Below, piece after piece: positions 1-4,559 of a DNA stretch of 6,385 nucleotides. Each line of letters begins with the position of its first letter. Position 1 is the first letter of the stretch. The notes beneath the pieces were generated by a model. That model had not been told where the DNA came from and did not search any database. It saw nothing but the letters and a program-made list of their open reading frames with translations. The DNA lies in assembly GCA_937941745.1 (NCBI GenBank), contig CALDGV010000291.1, forward strand, positions 1 through 6,385, in the 5' to 3' direction. This DNA comes from an uncultured Prosthecobacter sp. GTDB taxonomy: Bacteria > Verrucomicrobiota > Verrucomicrobiia > Verrucomicrobiales > Verrucomicrobiaceae. The translations under genes and the position numbers were made by a program.

Positions 1-575
1 GGAATGGCGATGTAGGACGGCAGGTTTTCGTTTTCGGTGCCGAGCGCGTAGTTCACCCACGCGCCTGCGGACGGAAATCCCTCCAACGTTTGTCCGGTGG
101 ACATGAAGGTCTCGCCGGGACCATGCGTGTTTGTCTTCGAGGTCATGCCGTGGAAGAAAAAGAAGTCGTCCACGCAGCCGCCGAGCTTCGGCAGCAAATC
201 GGAGGTCATCTTACCGGACTGGCAGCGTGGTTGGAAGTCGCGCAGCGGCTTGATGAGATTGCCTTGCTCGCCTTGGAAAGTCACGACGTTGCCACCGGGC
301 ATGGGCTGGTCGTGGTATTTAAAGAGAGCGGGCTTGTAGTCGAAGGTATCGACATGGCTCAATGCACCGCTGCAAAAGACCATGACGACGCGCTTCGCCT
401 TTGGCGCAAAGTGTGGCTTTCGAGCCGCGAACGGACGCGCGGGGTCGATGAGGGGCCGAATAGGACCTGATGCGGCCAAGAGTTGATCTCGCGAAAGCAG
501 ATCGAGGAACGCGATGCTGCTGAGACCATGAACGGTCTGCTGGAGGAAGGTGCGGCGGTTGAGAAGGGCGTTCAT
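1..575 (-). CDS. DUF1501 family exported protein, N-terminal 191 residues (3' end outside window)
   Basis: I translated this reading frame by hand. It starts at the ATG at 575-573 and stays open to the left edge, giving 191 residues plus two bases. The N-terminus reads MNALLNRRTFLQQ, with R7-R8 followed by T-F-L and a modestly hydrophobic stretch (about 15-35), which resembles a twin-arginine signal. The body matches DUF1501 as I know it: a strand then a CSGALSHVDTFDYKP segment (68-82; family form GGPSHxDTFDPKP), GKMTSDLLPKLGGCVDD (121-137), and an HGM..TNTHGPGE..MSTGQ segment (142-162). DUF1501 proteins belong to the alkaline phosphatase/sulfatase superfamily and are usually 400-480 residues, so about 40-45% is visible. 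The actual reaction is not established. The start overlaps the stop of the upstream DUF1553 gene by four bases, so the two are almost certainly co-transcribed and translationally coupled. DUF1501 genes directly following DUF1549/DUF1553 genes are a standard pairing in planctomycetes and verrucomicrobia. No clear Shine-Dalgarno precedes the start. Confidence 0.93.
   Translation of the reverse strand, partial: MNALLNRRTFLQQTVHGLSSIAFLDLLSRDQLLAASGPIRPLIDPARPFAARKPHFAPKAKRVVMVFCSGALSHVDTFDYKPALFKYHDQPMPGGNVVTFQGEQGNLIKPLRDFQPRCQSGKMTSDLLPKLGGCVDDFFFFHGMTSKTNTHGPGETFMSTGQTLEGFPSAGAWVNYALGTENENLPSYIAI
572..575 (-). other. ATGA stop/start overlap between DUF1553 and DUF1501 genes
   Basis: On the minus strand the four bases 575-572 read ATGA. 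The DUF1501 start codon is 575-573 and the DUF1553 stop TGA is 574-572. With no purine-rich ribosome site just upstream, termination-reinitiation coupling is the likely way the downstream gene is translated. Confidence 0.85.
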
Positions 576-3500
576 TCGAGGAAGAGAAACTCGTTCGAGT
601 TGAGGAGGGCGCGGCACAGGGCAGGGAGACCTTCTTGCTTCACGAAAGCTTCGGCGGTGGTGAGTTCGTCCTTTGTGGGCTGGCGTTGATAGACGAGTTG
701 ATAGGCCTTCGCGGGGGCTTGGGCTTTGGCGGCGAGTTGAGCGGCCTGATCGAGGACGAACTGGCTGTTGTAGAGATTCAGCGCTTGTAGGGGCGTGGTG
801 CTGCGAGGGCGGCTGGGGCAAACCTGGCCGCCATCGGGCGCGTCGAAGGCGGCGAAGATGGCGTCGGGCTCCATGCGGAGTTTGAGCGCGTAGATCATGC
901 GGCGGTAGTCTTCGCGCTCGAAGTCGCCGGTTTCGGCGATCCAGTTGCGGGCGTAGTTCGCGTTCGGTTCGTAAAGCAGGAAGCCGGGACCACCAGGCGT
1001 GAGATCAAGGCTGCCGGTGACGGCGAGGATGCTGTCGCGGATGATTTCGGCGTCGAGACGACGAGGGGAGAAGCGCCAGAGCAGCGTGTTGGTCGCGTCT
1101 TTAGATAGGACAGATGGGTCTGATGGGACGGATGAGGATTGCTGGAAGGTGCGGGAGGTGAGGATGAGCCTCTGGATGTGCTTCACGCTCCAGCCGCTGC
1201 GGATGAACTCGCTGGCGAGCCAGTCGAGGAGCTCGGGGTGGGTGGGTTTGAAGCCCATGTGGCCGAAGTCGCTCGGCGTGGCGACGAGACCGGTGCCGAA
1301 GATGTAATGCCAGATGCGGTTCACCATGACGCGGGCGGGCAGCGGATTGCGTGGATCGGTGAGCCATTTGGCGAAGGCGATGCGTCGCTGTTGCTCGGGC
1401 GCATCAGGCGCGAGTTTGAAGCTGCCGAGCGTGTCTTTGAACAAGGCGAGACCCTCCGGCGCGACGATCTCGCGCGGGCTCATGTGATCGCCGCGATGCA
1501 GGCGATGCGTGGGCTCGGGTTGCGTGAAGGTACCCGCGTAGGCCATGGGTGGCTCGGCGATGCTTTGCAGCGCTTTCTCGAGCGCGGCGATGCGGTTCAA
1601 GAGGTCGGCGGGAGCAGATGTGGCCGATGGGATAGCCTTCACGCGTTTGCCAAACTTGGCGCTGAGTCGGTCCGCATGGCTGGCGACGGTTTTCCAGGTT
1701 TTGGCGTCGTCGGAAACCTCGATGCGATATGCGGTGGCGAGGCGGTCTTCATAAACTTTGCCGCTGGTGCTCCGATCGCGGCTCCAGACGACGCGATTGA
1801 TTTCATGCGGTTGATCAAAATCGAACTGCACCCAGCCTTTCGGTTCTTTGACGATCCAACTGCGGCTGTTGCCGTATTTGCCGTCGTTGATGTGAGCGAG
1901 CTTGTGGATCGCGGAAGGGCCGAAATCGCCGCTGGAGGTCGTTTTGGCCTTCAACGCGATGTTTTGGCCGTTGGGGCCGAAAATCTCGAGTTCATCGATG
2001 CAGGCGTTGTTGCTGTAACTGTCCTCAATGACGAAGCGCAGGTGTTTGGCAGTCGTGGGAGTGAAAAGATCGGTGTTGGCGGTGTGCGATACGGGTGTGC
2101 GTATGTGGAGCTTGGTTGATGGCGAGGGCAGTTCTTCGAGAAGGAGAATATCTGCGGCCATCGGGGCGCGTGTCGTGCCCATGCGGAGGAGGATGCGGCT
2201 GTTTTCGGTGAGTTTGTGCTCGCCGAGGCTCTTGAAGCCGCTCCAGCGTTTTTTGCCGGCGATGGCGGGCTTGCCATCGGCGAACTGGCGTTGGTTGATG
2301 GTGCCGATTTCGGTCTGCTGGCCGTTGGTTTCGAGAATGAAGCGAGCGTCCGGCGCATGCGTGGTCCACACGCCCCAGCTCACCCAGATGCGATGCCTGC
2401 CGCTGCGTTTCGGTGTCCACGCGACGCAATCGGTGCCTGGCTCTTCAACGAAGTAGCGATAGCTTTCGCCGATGTTCGGGAAGCGGTTCGCATCGCCGGG
2501 ATCGTTCAGCTCGCCCTGCGCGGTGCCGGGGTCGTATTCGGTGGGTTTGATGCCTTTGGGGGTCTTCAAAAACACCGCGTCTTCCTCGCCGAGCGTCACA
2601 CGACGGCCCAGCACGGCCTTCGGTTGATACGCGGCGAGCTTGGTGGTGAGCGGCGCGAGCTTTTGGCGCAGTTCAGCGGCTTTTTTCTCCTGCGCGGCGA
2701 ACTCCGGTGACTTGATCGGGCGCTCGCCGTGTTGCACGCCAGAGAAGACGGACTGCATGGCGTAGAAGTCGGTCTGTGGGATGGGATCGAACTTGTGGTT
2801 GTGGCATTTGGCGCAACCCATCGTGGTGGCGAGGAAGGCAGTGCCGGTGGTGTTGACCATGTCGGAGAGCTCGTCGGCACGCTGCATAAGTTGCAAATTT
2901 TTGTCCTGGCCCTTCACGCGATCCCACGGCCCGCCGACGATGAAGCTCGTGGCCACATCCGCGCCACAGGTATCGCCCGCGATCTGCTCGAACATGAAGC
3001 GGTCGTAGCGTTTGTCGGTGTTGAAGGCGTCGATGACGTAATCGCGGTAGCGCCAGGCATTCGGACGCTCGTGGTTGGTTTCAAAGCCGTTCGAGTCGGC
3101 GAAGCGGACGACATCCAGCCAGTGGCGGGCCCATTTTTCGCCGTAGTGGCGGGAGGCGAGGAGCTGATCGACCAGGGACTCAAACGACGAAAAGGACTGA
3201 AGGGACTCAAAGGACGGTGGCAGGCCGGTGATGACGAAATGAGCGCGGCGGATGAGTGTGCGTGCATCGGCGCGAGGAGACATCGAGAGGCCTTTTTCGC
3301 GGAGCTTGGCTTCGATGAAGGTGTCAATGGTGGCCTTGGGATCGTGAGGACGCAGCGGCTGATACGCCCAATGTGTGAGGCGCGGGTCTTGCGCGGCAGC
3401 TTTGTCGTCGGCGTTTTCGGGCCAGACGGCACCAGAGTCGATCCAGGCTTTGATTTTCGAGATTTGATCGGCGGTGAGTGGTTCGCCTTTCGGGGGCATG

Positions 3501-3748
3501 CGTTCGTCGCCTGTGGCGGTGATGCGTTGGAAGAGCGGTGAGGCGCTCGATTTGGCAGGAACGACGGACGCGCCGCTTTCACCGCCTTTGAAGGCGTGGG
3601 TCTTGGCGTCGAGGCGGAGGTCGGCTTTCTGCTTTTCAGGGCCGTGGCATTCAACACAGCGTTCTTTGAGAAGCGGGCGGATGTCTCGATCGAAGTCCTG
3701 GGCGAACAGGACCGATGGGACAAACAGGAGTGAGCGTAGGAATCTCAT
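572..3748 (-). CDS. Exported PSCyt1-DUF1549-DUF1553 dihaem cytochrome-like protein with carbohydrate-binding-like domains
   Basis: This is a complete gene of 1058 residues. A short Sec-type signal (M1 to about A16; Arg2 and Arg5, then a hydrophobic core) is followed by a PSCyt1 'planctomycete cytochrome C' domain. It has CVECH at 31-35 and a RMPP motif (Met84) suited to the axial haem ligand. DUF1549 (PSCyt2) spans about 140-345, with GLPP, YGEKWARHWLDVVRFADSNGFE, NAWRYRDYVI and a second haem-type motif, CAKCH at 312-316, followed by HKFDPI. Residues about 425-540 look like the beta-sandwich of golvesin/xanthan-lyase type (YRYFVEEPGTD, VAWTPKRSGRHRIWVSWG). Residues about 560-690 look like an F5/8-type-C (discoidin) domain (IDELEIFG, WVQFDFDQPHEINRVVW, YRIEVSDDAKTW). 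DUF1553 (PSD1) follows at about 780-1045 (NPLPARVMVNRIWHYIFGTGLV, SDFG, HPELLDWLA). The role is unknown; an extracytoplasmic redox function on a bound glycan is an inference. Its start overlaps the regulator stop by four bases. Three 9-bp-periodic tracts lie inside the gene. Confidence 0.95.
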   Translation of the reverse strand: MRFLRSLLFVPSVLFAQDFDRDIRPLLKERCVECHGPEKQKADLRLDAKTHAFKGGESGASVVPAKSSASPLFQRITATGDERMPPKGEPLTADQISKIKAWIDSGAVWPENADDKAAAQDPRLTHWAYQPLRPHDPKATIDTFIEAKLREKGLSMSPRADARTLIRRAHFVITGLPPSFESLQSFSSFESLVDQLLASRHYGEKWARHWLDVVRFADSNGFETNHERPNAWRYRDYVIDAFNTDKRYDRFMFEQIAGDTCGADVATSFIVGGPWDRVKGQDKNLQLMQRADELSDMVNTTGTAFLATTMGCAKCHNHKFDPIPQTDFYAMQSVFSGVQHGERPIKSPEFAAQEKKAAELRQKLAPLTTKLAAYQPKAVLGRRVTLGEEDAVFLKTPKGIKPTEYDPGTAQGELNDPGDANRFPNIGESYRYFVEEPGTDCVAWTPKRSGRHRIWVSWGVWTTHAPDARFILETNGQQTEIGTINQRQFADGKPAIAGKKRWSGFKSLGEHKLTENSRILLRMGTTRAPMAADILLLEELPSPSTKLHIRTPVSHTANTDLFTPTTAKHLRFVIEDSYSNNACIDELEIFGPNGQNIALKAKTTSSGDFGPSAIHKLAHINDGKYGNSRSWIVKEPKGWVQFDFDQPHEINRVVWSRDRSTSGKVYEDRLATAYRIEVSDDAKTWKTVASHADRLSAKFGKRVKAIPSATSAPADLLNRIAALEKALQSIAEPPMAYAGTFTQPEPTHRLHRGDHMSPREIVAPEGLALFKDTLGSFKLAPDAPEQQRRIAFAKWLTDPRNPLPARVMVNRIWHYIFGTGLVATPSDFGHMGFKPTHPELLDWLASEFIRSGWSVKHIQRLILTSRTFQQSSSVPSDPSVLSKDATNTLLWRFSPRRLDAEIIRDSILAVTGSLDLTPGGPGFLLYEPNANYARNWIAETGDFEREDYRRMIYALKLRMEPDAIFAAFDAPDGGQVCPSRPRSTTPLQALNLYNSQFVLDQAAQLAAKAQAPAKAYQLVYQRQPTKDELTTAEAFVKQEGLPALCRALLNSNEFLFLE
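1108..1134. repeat. Three 9-bp units, consensus GGWCNGATG, inside the DUF1553 domain
   Basis: On the plus strand three adjacent 9-mers read GGACAGATG (1108-1116), GGTCTGATG (1117-1125) and GGACGGATG (1126-1134). Because nine is a multiple of three the coding frame is kept. In the minus-strand protein the tract encodes the SVP-SDP-SVL-like run at residues 873-881. It lies between the LTSRTFQQSS motif and the TNTLLWRFSPRRLDAE motif, a place where family members vary in length. The units are diverged but clearly periodic. They could represent repeat expansion or a repeat inserted into a tolerant linker. Confidence 0.7.
3175..3219. repeat. Tandem 9-bp units, consensus RGGACTSAA, inside the DUF1549 domain
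   Basis: Plus-strand units are GGGACTCAA (3175-3183), ACGACGAAA (3184-3192, degenerate), AGGACTGAA (3193-3201), GGGACTCAA (3202-3210, identical to the first) and AGGACGGTG (3211-3219, decaying). On the coding strand they give the tripeptide-periodic run FES-LQS-FSS-FES at residues 180-191. The run sits between the conserved GLPP motif and the LVDQLLASRHYGE motif. In other DUF1549 proteins this linker usually holds a non-repetitive stretch resembling PTPEEVxxF. The tract appears to have replaced or shortened that linker. Confidence 0.75.
3709..3734. repeat. Degenerate 9-bp-periodic tract overlapping the signal-peptide codons
   Basis: Plus-strand blocks starting with GGA recur every nine bases: GGACCGATG (3709-3717), GGACAAACA (3718-3726) and GGAGTGAG (3727-3734). 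The first block fits the GGWCNGATG consensus of the tract at 1108-1134. On the coding strand it encodes part of the signal-peptide core (SLLFVPSVL). The decay is strong, so chance or signal-peptide codon composition cannot be ruled out. Confidence 0.4.
3745..3748 (-). other. ATGA stop/start overlap between the GntR regulator and the DUF1553 gene
   Basis: Bases 3748-3745 read ATGA on the minus strand. The large gene starts at 3748-3746 and the regulator stops with TGA at 3747-3745. The same 4-base arrangement recurs at the next junction, which supports one polycistronic, translationally coupled unit. Confidence 0.85.
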
Positions 3749-4428
3749 AGGCCGAGGTCGGTGCGGGCGTGCTCAAGGTGGGTGCGCATGGCCTTCGCGG
3801 CGGCTGCAGGATCACGGGCCAGGATGGCTTTGAGGATTTTACCATGGTCAAGCACCGCCTGATCCTTGGTCACGAGCTTGTAGCCATGCGAAAGGCTGCT
3901 CACGAGAAGATCGGAGAGGGAGCTGATGAGCAGCGCGCCGATTTTGTTTCCAGAAGCTTCTGCAATCAGGCGGTGAAACTCCATGTCGGACTCCACTTGT
4001 GCGGAGAAATCGTTGCTGGTGACGAAACGATCGTGGCATTCCTCGAGCTTTTTGAGTTCCACCTTTTTGGCGCGTTCGGCGGCGAGGCGGGCATGCTCAG
4101 GTTCCAGTGCCAGGCGAACTTCAGTGAGCTGGACAAGACGTTGTTTTTCATCTGGCACAAGAAGATGCACAGCGCTGCTCAGCGGCCTATGCAGCTTGTC
4201 CACCACCTTCATGCCACTGCCCTGGCGGATTTCGAGCAGGCCCTGGAGTTCGAGGCGTTTTGCGGCCTCTCGGACGACACTGCGGCTGACGCCGAGCTGG
4301 GCGGAGAGCTCTCTTTCTGTCGGCAGCCAGCCGTCGTCATTCTGCAGATCGCGTCGGGCGATTTCGGACAGGCTCTGGCAGACTTTTTCCACGAGGGAAG
4401 GGGGGCGGGCGATGGCGTCGATAAACAT
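3745..4428 (-). CDS. GntR-family transcriptional regulator, FadR subfamily (FCD ligand domain)
   Basis: This is a complete gene of 227 residues, the usual size for the family. Residues about 10-76 form the winged helix-turn-helix: LPTERELSAQLGVSRSVVREAAKRLELQGLLEIRQGSGMKV carries the standard recognition helix (SRSVVREA) and wing (RQGSG). Residues about 95-222 form the all-helical FCD ligand domain. Its likely metal-site residues are D148, H152 (ESDMEFH), H195 (VLDHGKIL) and H217 (MRTHLEHA), so a metal-assisted carboxylate or sugar-acid effector is plausible; that is family knowledge, not shown here. The start is well constrained: an in-frame TGA lies four codons upstream (4440-4438) and the N-terminus matches the family. 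No Shine-Dalgarno is visible. A perfect TGGTC-A-GACCA palindrome lies 14 bases upstream of the ATG, suggesting autoregulation. The gene leads an operon with the DUF1553 and DUF1501 genes, joined by a 4-base overlap. The specific effector cannot be named. Confidence 0.95.
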   Translation of the reverse strand: MFIDAIARPPSLVEKVCQSLSEIARRDLQNDDGWLPTERELSAQLGVSRSVVREAAKRLELQGLLEIRQGSGMKVVDKLHRPLSSAVHLLVPDEKQRLVQLTEVRLALEPEHARLAAERAKKVELKKLEECHDRFVTSNDFSAQVESDMEFHRLIAEASGNKIGALLISSLSDLLVSSLSHGYKLVTKDQAVLDHGKILKAILARDPAAAAKAMRTHLEHARTDLGL

Positions 4429-4442
4429 GGCAGGTGATCAGG

Positions 4443-4453
4443 TGGTCAGACCA
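4443..4453. promoter_or_regulatory. Predicted GntR/FadR-type operator, TGGTCAGACCA
   Basis: The 11 bases form a perfect inverted repeat, TGGTC-A-GACCA, with a single central base. FadR-subfamily regulators such as FadR, PdhR and LldR bind closely similar TGGTnnnACCA-type sites. The centre is 20 bases upstream of the first base of the adjacent FCD regulator's start codon, a position where binding would block the promoter or the start of transcription. Next to it, CAGGTGATCA (4431-4440) and CAGGTGGTCA (4439-4448) form an overlapping direct repeat that could offer a weaker second half-site. A further arm pair CAGAC/GTCTG (4447-4451 and 4458-4462) overlaps it. Confidence 0.65.
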
Positions 4454-4480
4454 ATTTGTCTGGAATACGAAACCTTTCCG

Positions 4481-4512
4481 CCGGATTTATCGGTGAATGC
4501 ATCACCATCCGG
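4481..4512. repeat. Bulged inverted repeat between rapA and the operon
   Basis: On the plus strand CCGGAT (4481-4486) pairs with ATCCGG (4507-4512). Inside it GGTGA (4492-4496) pairs with TCACC (4502-4506) around a 5-base loop. Five unpaired bases (4487-4491) sit on one side only. The structure lies 48-79 bases past the rapA stop codon. It could slow or end rapA transcription, or be a protein-binding site, but no U-tract follows it in the minus-strand transcript, so it is not a standard intrinsic terminator. Confidence 0.4.
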
Positions 4513-4559
4513 ACCAGCTTTCGGGGCTGATGTCCTTCGAGGATGAAGATTTGCCGTCG

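Larger units (their letters stand above)
4429..4559. promoter_or_regulatory. Intergenic control region between rapA and the GntR-led operon
   Basis: These 131 bases are the only non-coding stretch in the window. They separate the rapA stop from the regulator start, and both genes read leftwards. The region must hold the operon promoter unless there is read-through from rapA. I could not find a convincing -35/-10 pair on the minus strand. What is visible is an operator-like palindrome (4443-4453), an overlapping imperfect direct repeat (4431-4448), and a bulged inverted repeat (4481-4512). No run of T residues suitable for an intrinsic terminator follows the inverted repeat on the minus strand. 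Confidence 0.55.

Noticed and set aside
1101..1367. Small minus-strand frame ending in a PIRPIRPI-like repeat
   Set aside because: It is simply the 9-bp repeat tract read in the wrong frame of the DUF1553 gene.
1139..2119. Long plus-strand open frame (326 codons) opposite the DUF1553 gene
   Set aside because: It is antisense to well-conserved domain sequence; the product has no recognisable motifs and an Ala/Gly/Val/Glu-rich composition typical of mirror frames in GC-rich genes.
3175..3219. CRISPR-like repeat array
   Set aside because: The units are only 9 bases with no spacers and lie inside a coding frame.
2729..3541. Plus-strand open frame of 270 codons
   Set aside because: It lies opposite the haem and DUF1549 motifs of the real gene and shows no family features; it is a shadow frame.
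572..3748. Possible frameshift or gene fusion in the 1058-residue gene
   Set aside because: Domain order and spacing are continuous in a single frame and fit known PSCyt1-DUF1549-DUF1553 proteins; nothing suggests disruption.
4481..4512. Intrinsic terminator for rapA
   Set aside because: The inverted repeat is followed on the minus strand by a GC/purine-rich stretch, not a U-tract, so it is reported only as an inverted repeat.
4429..4559. A sigma-70 promoter for the operon
   Set aside because: Weak candidates such as GTATTC or ACAAAT on the minus strand have no acceptable -35 at 16-18 bases, so no promoter coordinates are claimed.
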